Below are positions 34,297 to 45,480 of a DNA stretch of 64,000 bases, one piece after another. The translations under genes were made by a program, and so were the position numbers. The DNA is from Hanleya hanleyi (lineage: Eukaryota > Mollusca > Polyplacophora > Lepidopleurida > Hanleyidae). The stretch's first letter is position 1. Every line of letters starts with the position of its first letter. Below the pieces are notes generated by a model that ran no database searches, was not told where the DNA came from, and worked only from the letters and a program-made list of their open reading frames with translations. The stretch is taken from positions 1-64,000 of the forward strand of contig JAVTVY010019592.1 in NCBI GenBank assembly GCA_036873755.1, written 5' to 3'.

Positions 34297-34413
34297 GTAA
34301 TCCAGCAGTACCATCCCAGCAAGACGATATCTGATATCCATTACTACATGAGGGAGAAACTGAACAACTCGGCGAAGAATTTCATCAGGAAACAGAAAAA
34401 AACTCAACAGTAG
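34297..34413 (+). CDS. Coding-like terminal exon, unknown protein
   Basis: A strong acceptor (CCTTTTCTTTTCCAG, with AGAG allowing 34,295 or 34,297) precedes VIQQYHPSKTISDIHYYMRE, then KLNNSAKNFIRKQKK, and a TAG stop at 34,411. Starting at 34,297 keeps phase 0 with the exon ending at 33,571. The lysine-rich helical end suggests a nucleic-acid or protein-binding tail, but no family is recognised. It may be element-encoded or a captured or flanked host gene. Confidence 0.5.
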   Translation, partial: VIQQYHPSKTISDIHYYMREKLNNSAKNFIRKQKKTQQ

Positions 34414-34427
34414 ATATGTGATATGAT

Positions 34428-34648
34428 ACGGCTTATAGCATTGGACACCCCGGTTTTCATCAGATCACCAAAGTTAAGCAACGTTAAGCTCGGTCAATAC
34501 TTGGATGGGTGACCGAGCACTATACTGGCTGGGCTGATCAATGTCCAGGGTAATAGGAACTGTGAGCACTCTAGCGTTCTGGCACATGTAGGCACCGTCA
34601 TGATATGACTGAAACAAGGTTGAAAACGACGTTAAACCCTACTTCTTT
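34428..34648 (+). mobile_element. 5S-rRNA-derived SINE
   Basis: 34,428-34,540 closely follows the 5S rRNA 3' half and internal promoter: CATCAGATCACCAAAGTTAA, GCAACGTTAAGCTCGGT, ACTTGGATGGGTGACCG. A body of about 70 bp and the tail GTTGAAAACGACGTTAAACC follow. This tail is the same as in the tRNA-derived SINEs of this window, so both heads use one LINE-recognised tail. Confidence 0.88.
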
Positions 34649-34823
34649 CTCCATGTTCTCTATCTACACCTAGTTAACATACTAGTATACGGAACCAAAT
34701 TGACAGCTGAAAGCTATGTTTGCATGAGGTCTTATTAAACCTTTATAAATCACTTCAACTGCTATAGTTTCCTGAGCATTCAGTCTCTTCAACTCATCTA
34801 ATGTGAACTCATCCAGACTTAAT

Positions 34824-35055
34824 ACCATGGTACGAACCACTATGTTTTTGGTCAATTTTATCATCGTTTTACCATGGTGTATGCAGTTTATCACAGTACA
34901 TGTACCATGTAAAGCCATTAAACCTGTAAACCCATGGTACATGTACTGTGACAATAGCACGGTACCATGGTAGAGCCATACTACATGTAGCAAGGTAAAA
35001 CCATGGTTCTATGGAAAAACTATGGTACATGTACCATGGTAAAACCATGGTTCTG
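34824..35055. repeat. ACCATGGT palindromic repeat zone (right)
   Basis: Repeated CCATGG and ACATGTACCATG motifs, matching the left zone at 31,048-31,345 in type but placed in mirror order within the element. Confidence 0.88.
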
Positions 35056-35407
35056 TGGTTGAACTAGGGTACTAGTGTTCGGTTTGTTCTTTTCTGTGCA
35101 AGAGAAAGTAAGCTTGCTCAACAGTGAAACTTTGCACAGTACTGGTAGCTAAAATTTCACACTGCATTGAATGCCCTTCATCTGTCTATACTGGAGATTT
35201 ATATTGGTCATGTGAAAGGGATGGCAAGTTCACACTAAGCCGATGGGAGTGTGGCCGTGGCCTCTAGTTATACATGAGTGTCATAATGTCATACAATGAA
35301 ATATTACAGATTGTGTTTTATAATATATGTTCTTTATCTATCAATCTTGTTTTGGTTTTTCATTCACCTCAATTGATACACCCTTTTCATTTGCTGATCG
35401 ATCAGTT

Positions 35408-35927
35408 TTGATGCGGACAACACCAAATAACAGCGTTAACTAACACAGATAAATGGTGTTGAAGCTGGCTCAACACCGTTCTGCAGGGTTGACTGACAAG
35501 TGCAGATGCTGGTTCAACACCAATTAACAGTGTTAGCTAACACCAATAAATGGTGTTGAAGCTGGCTCAACACCCTTTTTTAGTGTTGACTGACAAGTGC
35601 TGATGCTGGCTCAGCACCAATTAACAGTGTTAACTAACACCAGCTCAACACCAATTAACAGTGTTAACTAACACCAATAAATGGTGTTGAAATCGGCTCA
35701 ACACCATTTTTTAGTGTTGACCGACGAGTGCAGATGCTGACTCAACACCGAATAACGGTGTTAACTAACACCAAATAACGGTGTTAACTAACACCAAATA
35801 ACGGTGTTAACTAACACCAATAAATGGTGTTGGGGCAATATGGTGTAGGCCCTAACTCAACACTGTTTTTTGGTGTTGAAGTCAACACCAATTTTTAGTG
35901 TTAATTAACACCATTTTTCTGACTGTG
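35408..35927. repeat. AACACC...GGTGTT palindromic repeat zone (right)
   Basis: Many units of TAACACCAATAAATGGTGTTG and TAACACCAAATAACGGTGTT, some in perfect tandem near 35,760-35,820. Counterpart of 30,536-30,880. Confidence 0.92.
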
Positions 35928-37640
35928 TTTACTGCTCTGAATTTACATGTGCGAGCACTCTTACACACAAACTTACATACAAATTCATTGTGGTCATAGT
36001 AGGCTACTCTAAACAAGCGGTATCGAGCATATTGACGCTTATTCTCACAGATGGAGAACAATAATTGTCAGATGAAAAATATTCCGCACATGCTGTACAT
36101 TGTCATGTATTCTTCGACTAATCTTATTAGGGACTACGTGATGATCGTTTCTTCACTATGATAGCATGGGTTGCTGTTCTCTTAGCACATAATGAATAAC
36201 ATACTGTTTCAGAGACGACCCTTGCAAAGCTGAGACTACCATGATATTTCAATTCTCTTATAAAGAAGACTTTTGACTCCATCGTTCGTACATAACCCTA
36301 ATGTCAATAACTCCTGGAAGGCGACGCCATTAGTTCCGCATTAGTTCATTAGGTTTACATCAGACAATTACTGATCCCCTTACTAGGTTGCATACGCAAT
36401 GTTGTGACATTGAAGTTGATTATGACGTACTCTAATAATATTCATGCAAATTCGAACTCATCCGAGACCAGATTTGATCCGGCGAGCAGTTCACTGTAAT
36501 CTAGATCGGAGTGTTTCTTCTCATATATATACAGAATAATACTAAATATAATTATTCTCTTTTTATGAACAAATGCTAATTATTTCGTCCATTTGGACCA
36601 AGAGTGTCCAAGTTTAGCAATAATATCGCAATATCCTATGAAATAGATTAGAAGAAGCGAAATATCCCAGCAAATCGAACAACTGCTTCATTTGATTAAT
36701 CTGTCGCGTAAGGTCACACGAATTCAAATTAGTTATTTTCTATGAAAAAATATCAACAGTTAACATCGTTAAAATGTTGAGGATTCTATATAAATGTGGA
36801 GAAAACACGGAAATCACATGACGTGGCAGATAGTACTAGATGCGTGGACATGTGTGACTTACTGCGAAAGCTGGATAAATCAGAACATGTGACGGAACAG
36901 AAAATTATAAACATCATATAATCTTTCCATATACCGCCCACATATCATGCAAAGATGTGACACCCAAATACAAATGTCTACCGGGTTTTCCACATATTCG
37001 GTTATCGAAATACTACCAAATACAAAAGACACATTACAAAATGATTGCATTTTAATTATAAATTTGTACGTAATAATGATTGTTTTGAGAATTACTGTGT
37101 TATTCCTACCAGGCAAGAATGTACCACCGCCGGGTTGGTGAATGTGTGTATGGGGAAGGGATGGGTCCGAGACTGGATTTATTTTGAGCGATTTGTATTC
37201 TGTCCAGCAATAAATAAACAAGTCATATAGAACCACTATGTCAGTGGAAATGCATTACTTTCATGCAGAAACAAGACGCAAACTGTATCAAATCATCAAA
37301 ACGCTACTTTCTGAGGAACCCACGTGGTCACCCAGGCTTGTGCGGATGGGCTAATTATGATCATATGCAACGTGAAGAGGTGTCGAATCAAACATGTTCA
37401 TCATTTCGAAGCGTTTGATAACTGGGGGTAATTCGGGGATGACGGGGCGGTATCCCGTCCAGGGCTGGCAGGACTTGGTGCTAAAGGGAAATACTTTCAG
37501 ATGAGAGTTTCGAATTGCTCCATCAGCCTGCAATGATGCCTAATGGGTTCTTCACTTAAATTAAAGATACACACCCGAAATTATCGATGCCTTTTTATAT
37601 TCATATCCTATTCCTTTTCACTAAAATATTTGTCCTTAAA
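35928..37640. other. Intergenic stretch, no gene supported
   Basis: AT-rich, with short open frames only (for example 36,880-37,236 minus) lacking motifs. Confidence 0.5.
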
Positions 37641-37689
37641 CAATCTTGCGTAGCATCAACAACTTGAACGGTATCAAAGCAGACTCGTG

Positions 37690-37850
37690 TTGAATCAACA
37701 CAGCATTTGCGTTGTATCAACACGAACTTGTGCAGCATTGACACATACCTGTGTTGTATCAACAAAGTACGTGTGTTGTATCAACACAGACGTGTGTTTA
37801 ATCACAAATTTAATGTATGCTGCATGAACACAGACACGGGATATGAACAC
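37690..37850. repeat. GTGTTGTATCAACAC palindromic tandem repeats
   Basis: Five to six units built on GTGTTG-TATCAACAC. The downstream part is repeated at 60,921-61,040. Isolated related units continue to about 38,215, so this may be an eroded foldback element. Confidence 0.8.
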
Positions 37851-38451
37851 AAACTTCTATTTTATCAACTTAAAACTTATACCGACTGAAAATGGCGTTG
37901 CATCAACATAAATCTATTTCTTGTGCGTCCGACAGCACACATTTCTCGTCCTCGTATAATAAAAGTGTTTCGTGTTGATGTACCACAAGTTTGCCTTGAT
38001 ACCGTATAGCTCGGTGTCGTTGCCCATCCGTAGGAGGCAACATTGTTTTTTTTTCAGAGGAAGCGTTCAGGATGCAGAGTAAAAATCCCAGACAAAAGCT
38101 GGGCACGCTTCCTCCATCTACCACCTACTCTGGCCCTTTCCGGCGACGGCCTGAATATGTGATAATACAATGTAACTGATACAACACAAGTATTTGTCAA
38201 CACAAAAATATGTTTTCCTTCGAGGCCACTGTGTGTTATAATAACCCAAACATATACTATTTTTAGGTAAACACGTGCTGATTTTGTTGTATCAACTATG
38301 CCTCATGAAAAGTGCAATATGGAATAACTACAATTAGGCAACAATCGGTAGCACCACTACCACCCCCCCCCCCCCGTCTCCAATATCAAGCCCGCTAAAT
38401 TTATGGGTCACGTCAATCAAACGTCATAATTTGGATGAACTACACACATTG

Positions 38452-38955
38452 ATAACGAATGCTTCTGACAACATTCACGAGTACATGATGGGACCAAAAT
38501 CACTCCATATCTGGTTTTCATTGACATCACCATTTCCTATTATTGTGCAGTATATCCTTCCTGCATTGGAAATAAATTACATCAGTTATTATCTATAAAA
38601 TCATGATCCACCACTAAAAGTTCAATTAAACTACAGCAGACCCTCTTCTCCGCGGTAAGATATTCGTCTCTTGAAGACTGTAAACTCACTGCCCGACGGA
38701 CGACCAAATTCAGATCCCAAGACAATGGTAACTAGATACCAGTGTCTCACGGACACTCACTGGACGCATCAGACCAATGTTTCCGTCACACCGGTACTGG
38801 TGTTCAGTCGAGCAAGGTAACGTTACCATGATGTATAACAGAATGGATGTTACTGATGATCTTACATGTATTTTATTAATACTAATGTCCAATATCACCG
38901 GTATATTGGTGTCGAGAGCTATAAACCTCGTTTCGATTCTACTGTAGCCTTGGTA
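38452..38955 (+). pseudogene. Receptor-like (7TM) pseudogene remnant, copy 1
   Basis: Reads HEYMMGPKSLHIWFSLTSPF, then IIVQYILPALEINYI, a loop-to-membrane segment resembling ECL2/TM5 of a rhodopsin-like receptor. A 26-bp deletion removes the rest of the segment and shifts the frame. A second hydrophobic stretch near 38,860-38,935 reads ILLILMSNITGILVS. Only the C-terminal half of a receptor is represented. Family assignment rests on membrane pattern and the neighbouring intact receptor. Confidence 0.45.
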
Positions 38956-39686
38956 CAGTATATAATTCTTGGGTTGTTTCTTTGCTGATCGAGCTGTTAG
39001 AATCTCTCATTAATAATATTTAGGTTATGGAGGTCTAGCGCGAACGGTGAAAACTAATGCAAAGTTTTCAGATGTGGATATCATTGGTGACAACAGAACA
39101 AAATATGCATTAACAGTTTAGCTGTATAAAGAATGTGATTCCCGTGGCGAAATTGTTCAAAGGTTTTTTGACCGGAAGCTTCGTCGTTCGAACTAATCCT
39201 ACTGACTGTTATAATGACTCTACATAATGAATTCAGATTATATTTGCACTATGTCAACCCACTGAACTTTGGAAAAAAAATGCTCTCGCTCTCCGGTTTT
39301 AATGAAATGCCGTATGCAAATATGTTATATGCGGATGTCTTGTGATGCACACCAGAGGAACACAATATTGGGAACGTTATCCATTGATGGAGATGTATAT
39401 GTAGAACTCATTAGATGTTTTTTGCATTGCACGATAGGCTATAGTTCAACGTAATATATATGAATTATATGAAGAGTATTAACTGAAATAATTAGTTCTG
39501 CGAAAAGAAAAAATCCCAATACTTCACCGTCCCTGGTCGACAAATATGTACACTCAGTTGACATTTCGAACGTGGTCGATACTCAGGGGCCTCGTTGATA
39601 CTCGGTCAAATGGTGTATTATCGTGATGGCCAGACTGAATGTAGTAAAGCGATAGCCTGATGCCTTTGTTAGTATGATTAATGGGA

Positions 39687-39790
39687 TATGCTCAGCGTGG
39701 CAAAGCATATTCGTTGACAAGGACTGGTTCGCTCGATGTCAGTATAATGTGACTGAGTGGGTGTCATGTCTGCCTACGGCTAATATTTCA
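39687..39790 (+). mobile_element. SINE, 5' part, split by LINE insertion
   Basis: AAGGACTGGTTCGCTCGATG, TCAGTATAATGTGACTGAGT and TGTCATGTCTGCCTACGGC match the SINE body of 19,542. It stops at CTAATATTTCA (39,780-39,790), which recurs at 44,528-44,538 where the SINE continues. Confidence 0.88.
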
Positions 39791-42240
39791 TTTTATGATG
39801 AAGAATCCCCCTTAACTGAGACACCCAAACAAACACAATACCATTGGGATAATTCTAACAACGATAAGTTTGTTGAAACATCGATATACATGTACAACAA
39901 TTAAATTAAATGCAAAAACAGTTAAACGAAATACTTCCCGAAAATATTACACCCGACATTATGAAGCACTTTACCTAAAAGTTAACATCATTATTTTCAT
40001 TCAAGCGCAAAACTTGAATCTTTATTCGTTCAATAGAGGAAAAACTAGAAGAGGAAAACAAAAATGATGGTTTAGTAGCGAGTGTAAACAAGCCAGAAAA
40101 GATTACCACAAAGCAAAACGATACTACTCGAGATGGAAACTGAAACAAATTGGACGGACATGGTAGAAAAAAAGTAGACAATACAAACGTTCAATGAATG
40201 GAGCTGTAAAAGATTATAAAATCGAAACCAGGAAGAAACTGAAAAGTATGCACAAAAAAGCAGCCTAAGGATTTCTGGAGATTTATATAATAATATATCA
40301 AACAATTCTGAAACTGATGATAAAATCGATCTAGATAAATTCTTTGAATATTTTAAAGAAATTAACGAAAACGAACCGGAACTATCAGACGATTCTATTT
40401 TTAACAACCTTCACGATAATAACACTGATGATGAACTGAGTTCCCGTATAACTGATACTGAAATTACAGACGCGATAAAGAATTTGAAAACAAGCAAATC
40501 ACCGGGACTACACCACATCTTAAATGAATATATTAAGTCTACTATTGACATTTTTTGCCCCTGTATAATAATCTCTTCAACTTAGTCTTTGATAGCGGCG
40601 TCTTACCGGAACAATGGTTAACTGGAGTCATCTAACCCATTTTTAAAGATAAAGGAAGCCGCGAGGACCCAGAAAACTATCGCCCAATAACCATTTTAAG
40701 CTGCATTGGGAAAGTATTTACTTCAATACTAAACAGCAGACTGAACAATTATATCGAAATTAATAATTTACTCCACAATAACCAGAGTGGATTTAGAAGG
40801 AACCACTCCACGCTTGATAATATGTTTATATTAAACACCTTAATAGATTGTTTAAAGGCAAAGAAAAAGAAAATGTATTGCGCATTTATCGACTTTCGAC
40901 AACGTTTGGAGAAATGGATTATGGAGAAAAGTATTCAGACATGGGGTTAAGGGTAAAATATTCAATATTATCTACAATATGTACGACAATAATAAATCAT
41001 GTATAAAGCACAATAATCAAATCTCTTCACTCTTCATCTGTAAAAACGTTAGCATTAGGCAAGATAAAAACTTATCACCCATATTGTTCTCTTTGTTCCT
41101 CAACGATATGGAAGAATATCTTTTACAAAAAACAAACGGCATTACTTCAGAAGATAATCAAAAAAAATAAAAATTGCAGTTTGCATTGTGTCATTACTGT
41201 ACGCAGACGACACTGTTATACTCGCAGATAGTCTGACCGAATTGCAACATGCATTAGATGCATTTGCTGAATATTGCGAGACGTGGAAACTAGGTGAATA
41301 TAGAAAAAAAGAACAAAATAGTAGTCTTTGGAAGCAAAAAAAATAACAAGACGTTTTTTTTATGAAAAACAAAATAAATGAAGTACTTGACAGTTACAAG
41401 TATTTAGGTATTACTTTTATTCGAAACGGATCATATTCTAATGCACGAAAACATATTATATCTCAAGCCGAGAAAGCCATGTTTCTATTATATAAACGAA
41501 TAAGAAATATTGAATTACCAGTAGATTGTCAACTCTTACTATTTGATCAGACAATTGTCCCTATCTTATTTTATGCCTGTGAATTTTGAGGATTTGAAAA
41601 TTCAAGTGTGTTGGAAAAGTTACACGCTGATTTTCTGAAACATATCCTGTACCTCAGAAAAAGCACTCCACACTTCATGCTTGATGGTGATCTGGGTAGA
41701 TATCCACTCGCATTAACAATACAGCGAAGACTACTTAATTTCTGGATAAGGCTTACAGACGTTCACTCAAATAAATTGTCATCAATTGTATATAAATGTG
41801 TATTCCAGGGCTACAGAACAGATACAATTAAATGCAAATGGATGGACTTTGTTAAAAAATCTCTGGCTGAATTAGGATGTAGCGATGTCTGGCTTCAACA
41901 GAGTGCAGGAAATGAAATCTGGTTCAACAAATTTATTACAATAAGACAAACAGATCAATACGAACACAATTTGGCATTCCAAAATTTCTGAATCGTCTAA
42001 AAGTCGCAATTACATACTGTTTAAAAATCTAATTAATCTGGAACCATATCTCACTATTCTTCCCCCAAAACTTTACTCAGCATAACAAAATTTAGACTAT
42101 GTAACCATCGGCTCCCCATCGAGACAGGCAGATGGGTAAATATAGAGCCCAAAAATAGTATGTGCCCATTATGCAACAGTACAAACACAGGCACTGAGTA
42201 TCATTATATCTTCCAATGCTCTTTCTTTAATATAAAAAGA
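39791..42240 (+). pseudogene. LINE pol remnant (linker, RT, C-terminal zinc knuckle)
   Basis: Linker with WFSNECKQARKDYHKAKRYY (about 40,072). RT blocks follow: IKNLKTSKSPGLHHILNEYI, EDPENYRPITILSCIGK, NQSGFRRNHSTLDNMF, the catalytic LYADDTVILADS near 41,198, and YKYLGITFIRNGSYSNA. An in-frame TGA lies at 41,587, then LEKLHADFLKHILYLRKS continues to 41,991, and the zinc-binding CPLCN...EYHYIFQC lies near 42,155-42,215. Many stops and indels make it inactive. GFRRNHSTLDN and the YADD box place it in the CR1/L2/Jockey group. Confidence 0.9.
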
Positions 42241-43750
42241 CAAAAATATATACCCCAAAAATATCTTATCAATCCAATGATTACTAATACCGAATACTTT
42301 TCAATAGTAAGGACTACAATACGCTAAAATGAAGATGTTCCCTAAGCCTTGATACACTTATACAAAGATAAAATACAGCCACGACTAAATATGAACATAC
42401 TTAATCCACAAAAAATTGACAATATAACCTACTATTACTAATCATCTGTCTTATTTTGTATCCACATGCCCAATTATACACCCAATCCAAGGAAATATGT
42501 ATATGCTTATATTTTTGAACAACTATTCAATAATATTGGCTATAAAACAGGTTTGACACCGTTAATATATTTGTACGTGTGTCTGTATGTATATATGTAT
42601 ATGTACATGTATGTTTGTATCTTCCTATGTAAATCTAATCTATGTATTTATCAATTTATTACCATATACATTCCCTTATACGCCTGGCTTTCGTAACAAA
42701 ATATGTATATAGTTATTAATGATTACAACCACGTGTATGTCCACCTTTCAACACAAATATGTATACATCGACAGTTTCTATCATACATTCCAATACAAAT
42801 ACTTTTCAATGTTTGATATTGTAACCCAAAATCACAATCATATAGCCAAACCGAAAGAATATGTACGCCAAATTCCTGAATATCTGTGTAAGTAATACTC
42901 ACTTATATTACTTCTGAAAACCACACCAACTGTGTTCAGATATAAATTTCGGTAAAGCTACATGTATGTATATACATGTATCAAATTATAACCATATGCT
43001 CCTTCGTATGTTATCTAAATAATATATGAATAATTAAAATATATTATGTATCTGTTATATAACAATAATGTACAGTACTTCTTATTATCATCTCCTATAT
43101 ACATATATTTATAGGCATAATGGTGAACGATTCAGTTTGGAGAGTATAGAGTGAAAAAATAACAAGTCGCCTTCTCAGTTGACTACGTCATTATATTCCT
43201 ACTGCTGCAGTTTCGAACATGAGTTCTTGTCAAGGAATGATATTACAATGGCATACATTCAATATTTAAGCATTCTTATGTTTGGCGTTGCTCGACAACG
43301 GTTACTGTACACATATATAACAAGTTATAACAAATCATTGCTAGTGTCGAGTATTTAACAATGCGGTATTAAAACACAATGCAAATGTGATATATCCTTA
43401 TATGTGTATGTTGTGGCCAGACATTTGACAGTTGACCACGGTAACAATACATATATCAACATGTAATACAAAAGGACTTAATTACAGGTGGTTAAGTACT
43501 CAATCAATGATGGTTTATATATGGTAGTTTTATCAATGGATAAGAAAGATAGACAGTTATTCTTAAATATACATGTAACGATGTCAACAAGTAAACATAA
43601 AATGAAGCATATACTTTGGTTATGGAGCTGATATATTAGCTCCATGCTTAGGGTCTATGATTTCCGTTTAACGATGGACATAGGGAATCTATGAATGAAA
43701 TTTCCTTAACATCCATTAGCGCTTTATTGCCTTCTGGTACTTGATACAAC

Positions 43751-43990
43751 GGGAAAACTTTGAAGGGCGGTTTAAGGTACGGGAAAACTTTGAAGGGCGG
43801 TTTAAGGTACGGGAAAACTTTGAAGGGCGGGTTAAGGTACGGGAAAACTTTGAAGGGCGGTTTAAGGTACGGGAAAACTTTGAAGGGCGGTTTAAGGTAC
43901 GGGAAAACTTTGAAGGGCGGTTTAAGGTACGGGAAAACTTTGAAGGGCGGTTTAAGGTACGGGAAAACTTTGAAGGGCGGTTTAAGGTTT
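43751..43990. repeat. 30-bp tandem repeat, eight nearly identical units
   Basis: GGGAAAACTTTGAAGGGCGG followed by TTTAAGGTAC, eight times. The main variant is GTTAAGG for TTTAAGG in unit 3. It lies in the LINE 3' region. Open frames across it follow the period. Confidence 0.97.
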
Positions 43991-44527
43991 ATATATATTT
44001 ATATATACAGTAAATAAATGCAGCGAAACGAATTTACTACTATTCTTATTATTACTTTTTTTGCATTTTTTTAATTTTTTTTAAATTCTTTTATTATTAT
44101 TTTTTGGGGTTATGCATATTATTTAATTCTATATCCTTTTTCCATGATTTATTCATCCAACTATTCATTTCACGGATATTAATTAAATATATAGACTAAA
44201 TGATCACAGTATAAGCCTTTATGTATGATAAATATAGTACAAGAAAAAAGTCATGACAAACTCGGACTGATTGATTTGGATAACTAGTTTCACTGCTTTC
44301 AGCAGTTTATCAAAGCATCATTTATTAAATTTAATACGATTGCGGTTCTATTTATGCATGTGTTATATATATCATCAATTAAGTAACTCTATCATTACTA
44401 CTATTATTATTATCATTTGCAAGATCTATGCCACCTCTGATTACCAATGTAACAACATGTAATCTTTGTACCGCATATGTCACGAATGTGACCAGAGTGT
44501 AAATAAAGTTGAAGTTGAAAGTTGAAA

Positions 44528-44690
44528 CTAATATTTCAGTGAGACAGCACTATAAAATGAGAGCATTAGATCTGCTCTGTTACAAGTAGGTACCCCCGCT
44601 CTTCCCCCTCCCACTTCCCTTCCCCGTCGTGATATACTTGAAAAAATGTTTTAAGCGACGTCAAACCCTATTCACTCACTCATTCCCGTT
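44528..44690 (+). mobile_element. SINE, 3' part, split by LINE insertion
   Basis: Continues the SINE after the LINE: TTTCAGTGAGACAGCACTAT, GCATTAGATCTGCTCTGTTA, CAAGTAGG, CGTCGTGATATACTTG, then GCGACGTCAAACCC and (CACT)n. Confidence 0.92.
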
Positions 44691-45229
44691 TACATTTCAC
44701 GCTTGAACTCTTGTGATGTGATACCGGTATACGGCGTTTTTTGCATCATCGACCAACTAACTCTAGATATGACAAAGCAAACACCGTCTCACACATTAAG
44801 TAACGTAAATATTAAATATGCCAACTCCCATTACCATTAGGTACTGTACACGTGATTTGTCAAAAGCCGAATAATACGTAGCCGTAATTGGATATTATCG
44901 TTAACGAGAAGTCAATGAATCGTGTTCTGTTTTGTATAAATCAGTAGTAATTTCTCCACTCTATCGTGAAAGTAATGGTTCAGTTATTGCGCAATATGTT
45001 CTACAGTAATTAATCAGTTTTATTTCAAAAGATTTTACCTGGAAATTTCACTCTGCTCGGGATTCTGAGAAGTACGAAGTCATTAATGACACACAGTGCT
45101 GTTGTAACACGCGGGCGTATGCAAATGATATATCCTTCTGACGGCTTCCCGTAACGCAATGCTTCTCAGGAAATTGGTCGTACTGTTGACGTCATATATT
45201 CTTCATCATCAACGAGTATTGAGATACTT

Positions 45230-45480
45230 TAACCCGAGCAGGCCTGGGGGCCCCCTACCAAACTGTTTGCGCTATCTCCGGAACGGCAAAAAATTGAGAG
45301 CTCACACTCTGAGACTTTATAGTTCATCATATGTGAGTCATTTTGAGCCCATTTGCATAAGCTCCCGAGTAAAGGATCATGGGTAAATTCAAGATGGCGT
45401 CCACCTGAGGTACTAGAAATATTACGTTTTCGTCATTTTCGTCATTTCAAAAGTTCTGCTTTTTCGCGATGAAAATGGGC
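45230..45480 (+). repeat. Dispersed repeat, copy 1
   Basis: CTACCAAACTGTTTGCGCTA...CTATCTCCGGA...GAGTAAAGGATCATGGGTAA resembles 55,380-55,580 (inverted). Its right part also resembles 57,220-57,310 (same strand). Confidence 0.7.

Larger units (their letters stand above)
30521..35927. mobile_element. ~5.4-kb composite foldback element with mirrored palindromic-repeat arms
   Basis: The left terminus CACAGCCAGAAAAACGGTGT (30,521) and the complement of the right terminus (35,927) agree at 19 of 21 positions. The arms are mirror-ordered: a GGTGTT/AACACC zone, then an ACCATGGT zone, a unique centre, an ACCATGGT zone, then a GGTGTT/AACACC zone. The centre contains coding-like spliced exons (33,423-33,571 and 34,297-34,413, possibly 32,465) and a 5S-derived SINE. 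No target duplication is obvious. It could be a single transposon, two related foldback insertions flanking a host gene, or a region expanded by palindrome-driven rearrangement. Confidence 0.55.
37732..41015. repeat. Segmental duplication, copy 1
   Basis: Direct copy of 60,915-64,000 at high identity across unrelated content (palindromic repeats, receptor remnant, SINE fragment, LINE). Copy 1 has about 165 extra bases near 38,290-38,450 and lacks 26 bases near 38,586. Its true right end cannot be seen because copy 2 runs off the window. Confidence 0.92.
39791..44527 (+). mobile_element. 5'-truncated CR1/L2/Jockey-group LINE inserted into a SINE
   Basis: Flanked by an 11-bp target duplication CTAATATTTCA (39,780-39,790 and 44,528-44,538) within an otherwise continuous SINE. 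It carries a broken pol frame (to about 42,240), a long AT-rich 3' region with an internal 30-bp minisatellite, and a 3' end AATAAAGTTGAAGTTGAAAG. The endonuclease is missing; sequence starts in the linker before the RT. Confidence 0.9.

Noticed and set aside
39674..39904. 76-codon gene
   Set aside because: Spans the SINE/LINE junction; the second half is LINE linker sequence.
43741..44017. Repetitive RENFEGRFKV protein
   Set aside because: Follows the 30-bp tandem array in a LINE 3' region; no other support.
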